Source: Prorocentrum cordatum
Taxonomy: Eukaryota > Sar > Dinophyceae > Prorocentrales > Prorocentraceae
Assembly (NCBI GenBank): GCA_963575745.1
Contig: CAUYUJ010001298.1
Coordinates: 55,001-79,759, forward strand
DNA: 24,759 nucleotides
Reading direction: 5' to 3'
The notes under the pieces were generated by a model. It was not told where the DNA came from. It saw only the letters and a program-made list of their open reading frames with translations, and made no database searches. Of this stretch, positions 1-9,659 are shown in pieces. The position numbers were made by a program, and so were the translations under genes. The stretch's first letter is position 1. Every line of letters begins with the position of its first letter.

Positions 1-54
1 TAGGACTCTCGAGCTGTGTTTTTTTGAGTTGTTTTGGGGTGAGTGTGCGTGTTG

Positions 55-201
55 GTCTCCAGAGGCCTCCAGGAATCTCGGCATGCCTCTGGGGGCCTCC
101 CTGGCACTTCTGGAGGAGAAGGAGGAGGAGGAGGAGGAAGAGGCTCTGTTGCCTCTGGGGACGTCTGGAGGCATCTGGAGACCTCTGGAGGCTTCCAGAG
201 G
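55..201. repeat. Irregular CTGGAG/CCTCTGG-rich repeat with a hairpin
   Basis: The hexamers CTGGAG and CTCTGG recur irregularly, interrupted by a purine block at 114-143. The right end, 182-201, is a perfect 8-bp stem (CCTCTGGA / TCCAGAGG) with a 4-nt loop. No credible coding frame was seen; open frames here come from lack of stops in purine-rich DNA. Confidence 0.5.
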
Positions 202-245
202 TGAAGGAGGAGGAGGAGGAGGAGGAGAAGGAGGAGAAGAAACAC
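202..245. repeat. (GGA)n purine microsatellite
   Basis: GGA/GAG triplets with a few GAA interruptions lead directly into the TGN array that follows. The strand is pure purine, so mirror-repeat or triplex formation is possible. No gene is supported. Confidence 0.8.
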
Positions 246-246
246 G

Positions 247-883
247 ATGATGACGGGTGGTGATGATGATGCTGTTGCCGATGATAATGAGGCTGCTGCT
301 GCTGCTGATGATTATGATGATGACTATGACTATGATGATGCTGCTGATGATGTTGATGATGATGATGATGATGATGATGCTGATGCTGATGCTGATGCTG
401 ATGCTGATGCTGGTGATGGTGATGATGATGGTGATGATGCTGATGGTGTTGATGATGCTGATGATTATGATGATGACGATTGTATGCTGATGCTGATGTT
501 GGCGTCACTAATGATGAGTATGATGATGCTGATGATGTTGAGGATGGTGATGCTGCTGATGCTGATGATGCGAACGATGATGCTGCTGATGATAATGCTG
601 CTGATTCTGCTGCTGCTGATGATGACGATGATCACGATGACGACGACGATCACGACGACGATGATGACGATGATGATGCTGCTGCTGATGATGATGATGC
701 TGCTGTTGATGCTGATGCTGATGTCGATGATGACTGCGGTGACGACGACGATGATGATGCTGACGGCGATGATGGTGCTGATGTCGCTGACGATTAGTTT
801 GATGATGATGATGCTGATGCTGAGGTTGCTGGCAATGATGATGCTGATGATGATGCTGATGATGATGCTGATGCTGCTGATGC

Positions 884-925
<42 letters not shown>

Positions 926-1338
926 CTGATGCTGACGACCATCATGGTTATCGTGATGATGCGGAATCCGATGATGTTGATGATGATTGCTCTGATGGTG
1001 AGGACACTGATGCTGATGGCTGTCATAATGGCAATTGCGAGTATGATGATGCTGATGCTGCTTCTGCTGATGATCTTTATGTTTATGTTTATGATGGGTG
1101 TGGCTGTAGTGGTGACGATTATACTTATGCTACTGCTTATTATGATGATGAGGAGTATGACGTTTCTGGTGATGATGACGATGACGATGAGGATGAGGAT
1201 GATGATGCTGATGATGATGATGATGATGATGACGATGGTGATGATGATGATGATGATGATGCTGATGATGATGATGCTGATGCTGCTGCTGATGACGATG
1301 CTGATGATGATGACGACGACGACGACGACGATGATGCT

Positions 1339-1437
<99 letters not shown>

Positions 1438-1463
1438 ACTGGTGATGCTGATGATGAGGAGGA
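247..1463. repeat. Degenerate (TGN)n array 1 (GAT/GCT/GGT)
   Basis: About 1.2 kb of triplets in which T-G is nearly constant and the third base varies (A most often, then C, G, T); some TG become CG, giving GAC. In the GNT register this reads as Asp/Ala/Gly/Val, in another register as Met/Leu. The register shifts near 480-486 and again at 927 (GAC followed by TGATGC), so no single protein frame spans the array. The apparent 503-codon ORF at 247-1758 switches from Asp-rich to Met-rich and back at those slips, which argues against translation. Confidence 0.9.
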
Positions 1464-1502
1464 GGAAGGGGAGGAGGAGGAGGAGGAGGAAGAGGAGGAG
1501 GT
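1464..1502. repeat. (GAG)n microsatellite
   Basis: Pure-purine GAG/GGA/GAA tract joining the TGN array to unique DNA. On the opposite strand it is a pyrimidine tract. Confidence 0.8.
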
Positions 1503-1790
1503 TCCTCATGGTAGCACGTTGACTGTACGAACAAGTCGTTCCAGAGAGCTCCAGAACACTCGGAGCGCCCCAGAACGCTGGGCAAAGGCAGCGGCGCCCG
1601 ATTCATCCTCTGGATCCGCAGGCTGTCAGAGATCTCTGGGCGATCAAGGGTATCCGTTGTTCGGTCGGTCCGGCTGCCTCGCAGCCGGTCGCGTTCCTCG
1701 AGAACCTCACTCACCCATTCATCGCCGACAGGGGCCCGATAGCCCGCCCCGCCCATGAGCGTGCGGATTTCGCTGGCGGGGGCCTGTCGC
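1503..1790 (-). CDS. Possible minus-strand exon, unknown protein
   Basis: On the minus strand an open frame runs from about 1790 down to 1503 with ordinary protein composition; near its start it reads SEIRTLMGGAGYRAP, then GDEWVSEVLEERDRL. An acceptor-like CCCACAG lies just upstream, and a perfect donor-like GTGAGT follows GDEW, so the exon could be much shorter (about 1790-1712). The frame then enters the GAG/TGN arrays and loses meaning. No family was recognised. The plus strand is also partly open here, so the strand is uncertain. Confidence 0.28.
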
Positions 1791-1794
1791 CGAT
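1721..1794. repeat. Imperfect 17-bp inverted repeat
   Basis: The 17-bp arms 1721-1737 and 1778-1794 match at 14 of 17 positions when one is reverse-complemented, with a 40-bp loop. They lie inside the possible minus-strand exon, so the symmetry may be chance or a small foldback. Confidence 0.45.
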
Positions 1795-1849
1795 CTGTGG
1801 GCGATGTATCGCCGATCCCAGATCGATGCTCTCCCCCCAGATCCTGATT

Positions 1850-2100
1850 CCCCCCCCCGATGTCGCCCCTCAGAGGGGAGGGTGGAGAGGGGCGTTGGAG
1901 GGTGGGGAACGAGGAGGGAGGCTGAGGGGACGCTCAAAGGGGAGGGAAGAGGGATAGAGGGAGGAGAGGTTTTCACAGGGCAGGAGGAGGAGGAGGAGGA
2001 GCAGGAGGAGGAGGAGGAGGAGGAGGAGGAGGAGGAGGACAGGGAGTGAGGCAGGAAGTGTGGAGGGAGGAAGGGAGAGGGAGGAGGAGGAGAAAGGTCA
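1850..2100. repeat. Purine-rich block with (GGA)n core
   Basis: A G/A-rich stretch whose core, 1980-2040, is nearly pure GGA with AGC interruptions. No stop-free frame here looks like protein. Confidence 0.75.
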
Positions 2101-2494
2101 ATGGGAGGGGATGGAAGAACCCCGGGCCCCCCCCGCCCTGGCGCGCGGACCGCGCCCAGCTCCTGCAGACGGCCCTGCAGTCCGGCAGGTGGCCCCGCCG
2201 CCCCTGGCGCCCCCGCCTGGTTGGTTCGGGCCTCGTTTCCTCCGCGGTCGTTGTCTCTCCGCCATGGCCGGTTCTGTTGGACCTCGCTTTCGTCCTCGTT
2301 TCCGGACCCTTCGGTGGGCCCCGCTCGTCGCCGCGAGTGTTTGGAAGCCAGCGCTGGACTCGAGCCCACGGCCAAGAAAAAAATCGTTGGGTCTCAGACA
2401 TCAAAGTATCGAAGGATTGAAGGAGTGCCATGTCTTCCTCGAGCAAGGTCCGCGGGAGGGGCCTTGGCCTCGCCTTCGAGGATCGAAGGAGTTG
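2101..2494. other. Unique GC-rich segment, coding status unclear
   Basis: About 390 bp of non-repetitive sequence. Around 2141-2187 two opposite frames look equally exon-like: plus reads ADRAQLLQTALQSG before a donor-like AG|GTGGCC, minus reads PAGLQGRLQELGAVRAP. Because GC-rich DNA leaves most frames open, neither can be chosen. From 2390 on there are GATCGAAGGA-type repeats but nothing recognised. Confidence 0.3.
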
Positions 2495-2723
2495 CTGTCT
2501 CTTCCTCGGCGGAAGGTCAGCCAGCTGCTGAGCCGGGGGGTCTAGTGCTCTCCATCCCCCAAGTTGGCAGGGCCGCCTACGATCAAACATTATGAAATAC
2601 TCCATTACTCTATTATTGCGTTCAACATCGATTCTTTCTTGATAGTGCGAGAAGTGGGTGGCGCTGAGGAACTGTATTTTTTTGGAAGTGCGATCACTGT
2701 CTCTTCCTCGGCGGAAGGTCAGC
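2495..2723. repeat. 180-bp interspersed repeat, copy 1, flanked by 27-bp direct repeats
   Basis: Bases 2522-2700 recur at 3203-3381 at a constant offset of 681 bp with 11 differences (about 94% identity). Copy 1 is bounded by an exact 27-bp direct repeat at 2495-2521 and 2697-2723 (core TTCCTCGGCGGAAGGTCAGC). The differences are spread over all codon positions, so the shared minus-strand open frame is not evidence of coding. No terminal inverted repeat was found. Confidence 0.85.
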
Positions 2724-2752
2724 GGGAGGTCAGCGGAAGGCGGGGGAAGTGA

Positions 2753-2784
2753 AGCGAGGTTACCTCCGCTGGCGGGAGTCTTTC
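2753..2784 (+). CDS. Possible short exon before F1 element copy 1
   Basis: In the frame that joins in phase 2 to the exon at 2957, the sequence is open only from 2753 (a TGA lies at 2750-2752) and reads SEVTSAGGSL. It ends directly before GTCCGAAG, the proposed donor. If real it is a very short exon or the end of one whose acceptor lies near AAG at 2752-2754. The alternative frame reads RGYLRWRESF but joins out of phase. Confidence 0.25.
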
Positions 2785-2956
2785 GTCCGAAGAAGGGAGA
2801 CCGGCACAAACGTACACTTTGGGAGCCCGCGCGGGTTTTTCGGATCGGCGTTTTGGCCCCTCTTGCGAAGACTCTGGCGCCGCCCCTGGCGCGCTCCGCG
2901 ATCCAAGAAATCCGCGCGGACCTCCCAGTAATTCAGTTTTTTTGCTGTTTCTCTAG
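2785..2956 (+). mobile_element. F1 foldback element, copy 1 (introner-like)
   Basis: This 172-bp segment begins GTCCGAAGAAG and ends with a long pyrimidine tract plus TAG. Its ends form an imperfect inverted repeat: a left core of CCGCGCGGGTTTTTCGGATC faces the right core CCGCGCGGATTTCTTGGATC read on the other strand. Two relatives with the same core lie at 13054-13282 and 15634-15918. The right arm supplies the pyrimidine tract of a 3' splice site directly before a convincing exon. Read as an intron it is GT-AG. No clear target-site duplication was found for this copy. Confidence 0.6.
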
Positions 2957-3101
2957 ATGCGGGTCCACCTTGCTCCTGCATGTTCATTCGTGGTGTCCGA
3001 CGTTTGATCGCGTCGTGAAGCAGCTTGCCCAGGCAAAGTACCCTAATCTCATCAGCGGATGCAGCTGGGACAGGGGTGGGAACACGTCCGTGTGCCCCTA
3101 A
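2957..3101 (+). CDS. Probable terminal exon, unknown protein
   Basis: After the acceptor TTTCTCTAG the frame starting with one carried-over base reads CGSTLLLHVHSWCPTFDRVV and then KQLAQAKYPNLISGCSW, ending in TAA at 3099-3101 (47 residues). Composition is that of a folded protein, and about three quarters of codons end in G or C. The exon is preceded by the F1 element, whose end gives the pyrimidine tract. No family was recognised; the two Trp-Cys-type motifs (SWCP, CSWD) are the only visible features. The 5' part of the gene is not established. Confidence 0.5.
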
Positions 3102-3202
3102 GTGTTTGTTAGGAGGAGTCGTGGCCGTCCGGACCAGACACGCAGCCTGCATTGATGTATGGTACGAGTTTTCAGCCCATTTCGAGGAAGCCTCAGGCCA
3201 GC

Positions 3203-3381
3203 CGGCTGCTGAGCCGGGGGGTCTAGGGCTCTCCGTCCCCCAAGTTGGCATGGCCGCCTACGATCAAACATTATGACATACTCCATTACTCTATTATTGC
3301 GTTCAACATCGATTCTTCTTTGATAGTACGAGAAGTGGGTGGCGCTGAGGAGCTGTATTTCTGTGGAAGTGCGATCACTGT
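3203..3381. repeat. 180-bp interspersed repeat, copy 2
   Basis: Second copy of the repeat at 2522-2700, same orientation, 681 bp downstream. It lacks the 27-bp flanking direct repeat; on the right it merges into the (TCC)n array. Most changes are transitions. The 100 bp between the exon stop at 3101 and this copy holds nothing recognised. Confidence 0.85.
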
Positions 3382-3432
3382 CTCCTCCTCGTCCTGCTCC
3401 TCCTCCTCCTCCTCCTCCTCCTCCTCCTCCTC
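3382..3432. repeat. (TCC)n microsatellite
   Basis: Nearly pure TCC repeat just before a possible splice acceptor at 3440-3441, so it could act as a polypyrimidine tract on the + strand. Confidence 0.85.
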
Positions 3433-3441
3433 TGGGGCGAG

Positions 3442-3577
3442 GCCAGAGGCAGAGGGCGGTGCGGCGGAGCAGGGGAGGGCCACACGCCGCCAGCGCCGGC
3501 GCGACCTTGTGCCCCGCGGCGCCAGGCAAGGGCTGACCGAGCGGAAGCCGTTCGAGGCCGAGCGTGCCGGGGAGTAG
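3442..3577 (+). CDS. Possible terminal exon, unknown basic protein
   Basis: After (TCC)n and GGGCGAG, the frame reads RPEAEGGAAEQGRATRRQRR, then DLVPRGARQGLTERKPFE, and stops at TAG 3575-3577 (44 residues). Most codons end in G or C. It is Arg/Glu-rich and has no recognised motif. The acceptor is inferred from position only, and the frame is also open through the TCC array as poly-Ser, so the true 5' border is uncertain. Confidence 0.35.
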
Positions 3578-3681
3578 AGGGAGGGAGGGGGAGGAGGGAG
3601 GGAGGGACGAAGGGAGGGAGGGGGGGATGGACGGATGGATGGATGGGAGGGAGGGAGGGAGGGAGGGAGGATTAGGAGGAG
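3578..3681. repeat. (GGGA)n / (GGAT)n microsatellite
   Basis: GGGAGGGA-type repeat with a GGATGGAT core at 3627-3646, leading into TGN array 2. The G-runs could form quadruplexes on the + strand. Confidence 0.8.
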
Positions 3682-4095
3682 GGATGATGATGCTGATGAT
3701 GATGATCATGATGATGATGCTGGTGATGACGATGCTGATGATGCTGATGCTGATGCTGGTGCTGATGCTGATGCTGATGCTGCTGGTGATGATGATGGTG
3801 GTGGCGGTGGTGATGGTGGTGATGATGCTGCTGCTGCTGATGATGTGGTTATGGTGATGATGGTGGTGGTGATGCTTATGATGCTGATGCGGATGATGAC
3901 GACGATGATGCTGGTGATTATCATGATGATGCTGATGCTGCTGATGATGATGCTGATGCTGATGATGATGATGGTGGTGATGCTGTTGATGATGATGCCG
4001 ATGATACTGATGACGATGATGATACTGGTGGTGGTGATGATGATGGTGCTGATAATGATGATGGTGGTGGTGGTGATGTTGAGGATGATGCTGAC

Positions 4096-4135
<40 letters not shown>

Positions 4136-4253
4136 CCGATGATGATGACGACGATGATGATGGTGGTGGTGGTGATGATGATGCTGATGGTGGTGATAAT
4201 GATGATGCTGATGCTGATGATGCTGCTGATGATGGTACTGATGCTGATGCAGC

Positions 4254-4306
<53 letters not shown>

Positions 4307-4427
4307 ATGATGATAATGGCGATGATGATGATGATGCGATGAGGATGCTGACGCTTGTGCTACTGCTGATGCTGCTACTGATGGTGATGATGATGCTGAT
4401 GACGATGACGACGACGACGACGACCAC

Positions 4428-4497
<70 letters not shown>

Positions 4498-4505
4498 TTG
4501 ATGAG
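3682..4505. repeat. Degenerate (TGN)n array 2
   Basis: About 820 bp with the same rule as array 1: TG constant, third base variable. It contains local pure subarrays: TGC around 4258-4288 and uninterrupted GAT around 4430-4497. TGG-rich stretches lie around 3797-3830 and 4020-4080. No protein is supported. Confidence 0.9.
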
Positions 4506-4800
4506 GACGAATATTTCTGGATTATGTTAAGGAAAGCAATGATTGTGGTACAAGTTGTGGTGGAGGTCAGACGTTGGTAGTGGTGGTGTTGACGACGACG
4601 ATCACGACGACGACGATGCTTATTGATGCCTGTGGAGTTGGTGATGATGCTGATAATGATGATGCTGTGGAGATGATTCTGAGGATGATACTGGCGTCGA
4701 ATGTGATGAAGCTGGCGATGGTCGATGGTGGTATGGGTGATTTCGAGATATGCTGACGATTACGAACGGCGGCTGTACGTATCACTCTGCTGAGGTTGAC
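4506..4800. other. Degraded TGN-like sequence with unique interruptions
   Basis: TGN triplets are still visible but broken by sequences such as ATATTTCTGGATTATG and by CG-rich GACGACGACG runs. It may be an older, decayed part of the array. Neither strand gives a convincing coding frame. Confidence 0.55.
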
Positions 4801-5004
4801 GATGCTGATGATGAGGAGGACGATCATGACGATGATGACAGGCCTCCCGCTGCTGACGGTGATGATGAAGCCGATGATGATGATGAGCGTTGATGCTGCT
4901 GATGGTGACGATGATGATGCTGATGACGATGATGCTGATGCCGATGATGATGATGCTGATGCTGCTGCTGATGATGACGATGGCGATGAAGCTGACGAAG
5001 CTGT

Positions 5005-5038
<34 letters not shown>

Positions 5039-5223
5039 GATGATGATGATGATGACAATGATGAGGCATATGATGATGAGGATGATGATGTTGATGATTA
5101 TGATGATGATCATCATCACGATGATGATGATGCTGATGTTTATGACGATGCTGATGATACTGATGATGATGCTGACGATGCTGCTGATGACGCTGGTGAT
5201 GATGCTGATGCTGATGCTGATGC

Positions 5224-5264
<41 letters not shown>

Positions 5265-5545
5265 CTGATGATGATGATGATGATGCCGATGCAGATGCAG
5301 ATGGTGCTACTGATTATGCTGGTGATGACGATGGTGTTGCTGATGCTGGTGCAGATGCTGCTGTTGATGATGATGCTGATTACGCTGATGATGCTGATGC
5401 TGATAATGATGATGGTGATGCTGATGATGCTGCTGATGATCCTGCCGATGATGATGATGCTGATGATGACGGGGCTGACGCTGATGATGATGTTGAGGAT
5501 GCTGATGATGACGATGCTGCTGCTCATTCTGCTCATGATGATTAG
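4801..5545. repeat. Degenerate (TGN)n array 3
   Basis: About 745 bp of GAT/GCT/GGT/GAC triplets. The GNT register is open from 4796 to 5545 and would give a 249-residue Asp/Ala-rich peptide, but stop codons cannot arise in this register from TGN changes, so openness is not evidence of coding. Confidence 0.9.
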
Positions 5546-5585
5546 GAGGAGGAGGAGGAGGAGGAGGAGGAGGAGGAGGAGGAAT
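5546..5585. repeat. (GGA)n microsatellite
   Basis: Pure GGA tract at the right edge of TGN array 3, the same junction type as at 1464, 7200 and 21209. Confidence 0.85.
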
Positions 5586-6120
5586 AGCACGATCAAACTG
5601 AGGACGAATGGAAGGATGGATGATATTGGGGAGAGGGTTGGAGAGGGAGGGAGGAGGAGGCGGAGGACTAGGGGTGGCAGTATTCAGCTTGGGTGCGCAT
5701 GCCGTCAGAGCGCAGAGAAGGAGGAAGAGGAGGACGAGGAGGAGGAGGATCAGGATGAGAAGCTGGCGGACACGGAGGAAGATGAGGAGGACAAACTACG
5801 AGGAGGAGTAGAGGGAGCGTGTTCGTCCGAGCGGGGCCTTGGCGACACTTGGTCTGAGCCTGGACCGCCCGAACCTCGGGAATCCAGAAACACCCATGCT
5901 CGTATCATTCCAATCGAACATGTATTAAGCTACATTGGCATATGCTCGAATGTCTGTATACATATATATATGTATATATATACACATATAAAAACAGCTG
6001 CCTGCGGCACGTCCCGCAACCGTGCGAGCCCAGCATTCTGGGTGGGGACTGTTCGAGAGGTCATGGGAGGCCGTCACGCGTGACACTTCGTGAATTCCGG
6101 CTTGTGAGAGCCGTGGGGAG
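5586..6120. other. Mostly unique spacer with weak exon-like frames
   Basis: Purine-rich at 5640-5815, then ordinary sequence. Two weak plus-strand candidates end in stops: 5812-5928 (after GTAG, reading VRPSGALATLGLSLDRPN, stop TAA) and 5999-6091 (after AAAAACAG, reading QHSGWGLFERSWEAVTRD, stop TGA). Neither has G/C-ending codon bias or a recognised motif. An AT-rich (TA)n/(CATA) tract lies at 5957-5992. Confidence 0.3.
5957..5992. repeat. (TA)n-rich tract
   Basis: Alternating TATA/TGTA/CACA dinucleotides, one of very few AT-rich stretches in the first 10 kb. Confidence 0.7.
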
Positions 6121-6158
6121 TATGATGAGACTTATGCGGGTGATGGGGGTGGCGATGC

Positions 6159-6205
<47 letters not shown>

Positions 6206-6905
6206 CTGATGCTGCTGATGATGCTGATGATGATGCAATTGCTGCTGATGCTGATGATGATGACGCCGATGCTGATGATGCTGATGACATTGATGATGCT
6301 GGCGATGGTGCTGATGCTGCTGCTGCTGACGACGACGACGACCGCGACCATGATGATGCTGATAATGATGATGCTGATGATGATGCCGATGCTGCTGCTG
6401 TTGATGATTAAACCGATTATGAGGAACATGATGATGATTGTGGGTGATGGGGGTGATTATTATGATGATGGTGGTGGCGAATTCGATGATGCTGATGATG
6501 CGTATGACGATGACGCTGATGGTGCTGAGTCTGATTATGATGATGATGATGCTGAGAAAGGTGATGATGTTGCTGATGATGATGATGATGATGCTGATGA
6601 TGATGATGATGACTATGACTACGCCAGCGACGACGATGACGTTGATGATTCCGATGATGCTGTTGATGCGGATGCTGCTGCTGATGCTGTTGCTAACGAC
6701 GGCGACGATGACGTTGATGATGCGGATTCTGACGATGCTGCTTATATTGATAATGCTGATGATGCTGATGATGAGGATGGTGATAGTGATGCTGATGATG
6801 ATGCTGATGCTGATGATGCTAATGCTGCCGCTGACGCTGTTGTTGATGATGCTGCTGATGCTGCGGATGCGGATGCTGATGAGGATGCATATGAGGATGC
6901 GTACC

Positions 6906-6962
<57 letters not shown>

Positions 6963-7205
6963 CTGATGGTGACGATGGTGAGGCTGATGATGATATTGTT
7001 GCTGGTGGTGATGATGATGATGATGATCCTCATGCGGGTACTGCTGCTGATGATGATGCTGCTGCTGATGCTGCTGCTGCTGTTGATGATGCTGATGACG
7101 ATGATGATTATGTTGATGATCATAACGATGATGCTGATGACGATGATCATGCTGATGGTGATGATGACAATACTGATGATGCTGATGATGATGACGATGA
7201 CGATT
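6121..7205. repeat. Degenerate (TGN)n array 4
   Basis: About 1.08 kb of the same TGN type, with a 53-bp uninterrupted GAT core at 6908-6960. It has frame slips like array 1: the Met/Leu register becomes Asp/Ala after the interruption near 6410-6440. It ends at CTGCGCAGG, where unique GC-rich DNA begins. Confidence 0.9.
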
Positions 7206-7529
7206 CTACTGCTGCGCAGGTCTGGGCTCCGCCCGGTCTCGGCCTCGCTGCGCAGTTCTCGGCCGGTTCTCGGTCTCGGCGTCGCGGTGCGCGGCCTCGT
7301 TCCCGAAGCTCGGCCCCACAGCGGGGGACCATGCCAAGAGGCGCCCTGCTTGCCTCCAGGGTGCCCTGGGTTTCTTGGGTGCCGGCGGTTTTGTGCTGGC
7401 GCGACGCTGCCGCACCCAAAGTCAATGGGCGCCCTGGGGTCTCAGGCTCGGGTGTCTTGTGGAAGGTTTCTTTCTTGTGGTCGGGCCCCTGCTGTACCCC
7501 AGCTGGGAGTGGCCTCTCCACATCTGGCG
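7206..7529. other. Unique GC-rich segment, strand unclear
   Basis: Both strands are open throughout. The minus frame (about 7521 to 7206) has the more ordinary hydrophilic composition, with segments such as HKTPEPETPGRPLTLGAAAS and CGAELRERGRAPRRRD; the plus frames are Trp/Cys-rich. No splice pair or family was recognised, so no gene is called. Confidence 0.3.
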
Positions 7530-7735
7530 CCTGGAGGGTTTTTCCGAAGGGCTTAGGCGACCCGCCCTCCTCCTCCTCCTCCTCCTCCTTCTCCTCCTCC
7601 TCCTCCTCCCCCTCCTCCTCCTCCTCTTCCTCCTTCCTCCTCCACCTCCTCCTCCTCCTCTTTCCCCTCCTCCACCTCCTCCCCTTTCTTCTCCTCGGGT
7701 CGCCTACGGCCCCGGGGGAAGCCGTGCACTGGCGC
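7530..7735. repeat. Inverted-repeat module A - (TCC)n - module B, copy 1
   Basis: Module A (7530-7566, containing CCGAAGGGCTTAGGCGACCC) is followed by about 130 bp of TCC/CTT repeat and then module B (7697-7729, CGGGTCGCCTACGGCCCCGG). A reverse-complemented matches B at about 24 of 33 positions, so the microsatellite sits in the loop of a hairpin. Module A recurs at 12465 and 19369, each time followed at once by TCC repeats, and module B recurs at 19559. The strict order A-TCC-B points to one mobile or amplified unit. Confidence 0.65.
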
Positions 7736-8101
7736 CCGGGCAGCCGCTGCGCTCCTGGACCGGGAGGCGGCGGGCATCATGTGTCGACGTCCGCGGGCGC
7801 CCGGAGGCCAGAACACGATTCCACGCGCAACCCGCACCCCGCGGGGCCAGGTCGGGTCGGACGAGAGGGGGCGATAGGGTTGTGGGGGACAATCAATGGA
7901 GAGGAAGCGTGCTGCCAAATGATTTCCAGATGTCTAAAAGACGTTGAACACATGTTTTATCAAAGAACATGTTTGACACATCTTTATAACATTCAAGATC
8001 GGATTGTTAGAGTGCCCATTGTCATGGCATCCACAGCGACAGGGGAAGGGGGGGTACGGCGAGGCGCCTGGATAGGTCAGGCGATCGCAGACATGGGTTG
8101 A
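7700..8101 (+). CDS. Possible 3' coding segment, unknown protein
   Basis: An open plus frame leads from module B into ordinary-looking sequence: GTINGEEACCQMISRCLKDV, then EHMFYQRTCLTHLYNIQDR, ending at TGA 8099-8101. The 7900-8030 part is AT-richer than its surroundings, and codons do not show the G/C-ending bias of the better exons here. The minus strand of 7934-8398 is also open (154 codons, ending HVFNVF). The candidate could be an older or transferred segment, or chance. Confidence 0.28.
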   Translation, partial: SPTAPGEAVHWRPGSRCAPGPGGGGHHVSTSAGARRPEHDSTRNPHPAGPGRVGREGAIGLWGTINGEEACCQMISRCLKDVEHMFYQRTCLTHLYNIQDRIVRVPIVMASTATGEGGVRRGAWIGQAIADMG

Positions 8102-8198
8102 GGGGGCGTGGATTAGCGGCGGGCCCCGCTTCCATGGGGAATCCCGGATGTCTGCCGCCGAACGAGGCGGCACCGGCCGCATTTTGGGGAGGGCACTT

Positions 8199-8240
8199 CG
8201 ATCCATGGATTTGGCGACCGCGCCCCAAATCCATGGATCG
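8199..8240. repeat. Perfect 16-bp inverted repeat with 10-bp loop
   Basis: Arms CGATCCATGGATTTGG (8199-8214) and CCAAATCCATGGATCG (8225-8240) are exact reverse complements around a CG-rich loop. Each arm also contains the 10-bp palindrome ATCCATGGAT. It could be a strong hairpin or a dimeric protein-binding site. No poly-T follows, and rho-type terminators are not expected in this genome type. Confidence 0.8.
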
Positions 8241-8271
8241 CTATTCCATACTTGCGCGCCCCCGAATAAGG

Positions 8272-8309
8272 AGCTCGGGCGTTCCTTAGGGGCTCGGGCG
8301 TTCCTTAGG
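8272..8309. repeat. 19-bp tandem duplication
   Basis: AGCTCGGGCGTTCCTTAGG is repeated at once as GGCTCGGGCGTTCCTTAGG. A looser third relative (GGGGCTCGGCCGTTTCTTG) lies near 8426. Confidence 0.75.
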
Positions 8310-9299
8310 ATTGCATGCGTTGCGCTACCTTCTGCCGGCGAGCCCCCCTGGTGCTCCTCAAGATTGTTTTGCACGCGCGGGTCGAATCGCAGAAGCACAT
8401 CGTGGCAGAACCCCGCTAGAAAGGGGCTCGGCCGTTTCTTGTGACTTCATGGCCTTACAGGCGGCCCAGATTAGTAGGTCGACCCTGCCAGATCAAGGGT
8501 ACCCTTGTGTCCTGTGATTCGCGACCCGTGCCTCCTGCATTTCTGTGGCAACGTGGCCCTCGGAAGGGTCTTTCGCCCTCTCGCGTGTCCTGTCCAATCG
8601 AGTCCGACTGTACTTTGAAACAAAGGGGGCTTCGTTCGATATTGACCGTTCCTTAGGTCAGTGCCCTCACTGTACGACGTCTGCTGCATGCAGCAAGTTT
8701 CGCTGGCGCCGCCAGGCGCTTTCCTCACCACTCACCCAACAAACTCAACCCAACTCGAAGGCCCCAAGTTGCCCTCCTCTCCCAGGGGGGAGGAGGGGCG
8801 TCGGGGAACATCGAAAAACCTGAAAATTGGGTATTCGGGTTAGGTGGAGTTGGTCTGGTAGGTAGCCAGTTCCTCGATACATTGGCGCCACTGGCGCCGA
8901 GAGGCGCCTGAAAGATCATCTACGTGAGCTGATTCGCTAGCCCCCCCCTCTACTTGCCCCCCCCTCTGGTCCGACCTGACTGGGGTCCCAGGGCATCTTT
9001 TCTGAGAGGCCTTCTCGGATGCGTCTGGTCCTCCCTAAGAATCGGGGGCGTCCAAGAGGGGGGTGACGAGTGGGGGTGGATGTCGTGGCCAGGTCCATAC
9101 ATATCTCCCACATTTCCTGGCCGTGTCTTCTCCCTGGTCTGCCCACGTCTGCGCACGTGCCTCTGGCCATGGTTTGCGAAACTCCTTGGACGCCGTCTCT
9201 TTGTACACCCCCGACGGAAGCCAGCAGCCAGTCCCCCTCTTCCGATTTTGCGAGGCACCGTGCACGACGGCGACGGCGGGCTCTGGGAGGAACGACGGC
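8310..9299. other. Unique spacer with unresolved open frames
   Basis: About 1 kb of non-repetitive DNA. Plus 8545-8823 is open without ATG at its start (RVLSNRVRLYFETKGASFD, then QCPHCTTSAACSKFRWRR). Plus 9063-9428 is open from an ATG and ends in an acidic tail read through GAG repeats. Neither has convincing codon bias or splice borders, and the reverse strand is partly open too. A single TTAGG near 8839 is not a telomere array. Confidence 0.3.

Positions 9300-9659
<360 letters not shown>

Noticed and set aside
247-1758. 503-codon Asp/Ala- and Met-rich ORF
   Set aside because: It runs through a TGN array whose register slips twice, and two of the three registers are inherently stop-free. 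The peptide switches between Asp-rich and Met-rich without selection for either.
2522-3381. Conserved minus-strand peptide shared by the two 180-bp repeats
   Set aside because: The 11 base differences are spread over all codon positions and few are at third positions of that frame, so the similarity is at DNA level only.
3578-3681. GGGA repeat as a promoter or quadruplex regulator
   Set aside because: Quadruplex formation is possible, but nothing links the tract to a gene start.
5942-8101. 719-codon plus-strand ORF
   Set aside because: Mostly TGN and TCC arrays joined by chance to unique DNA; only the last ~130 codons have ordinary composition and are listed separately with low confidence.
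7934-8398. 154-codon minus-strand ORF
   Set aside because: Reads through the perfect 16-bp hairpin and competes with a plus-strand frame of similar quality; no codon bias or splice evidence.
8825-8850. Telomere-like GGGTTAGG
   Set aside because: A single occurrence with no array.
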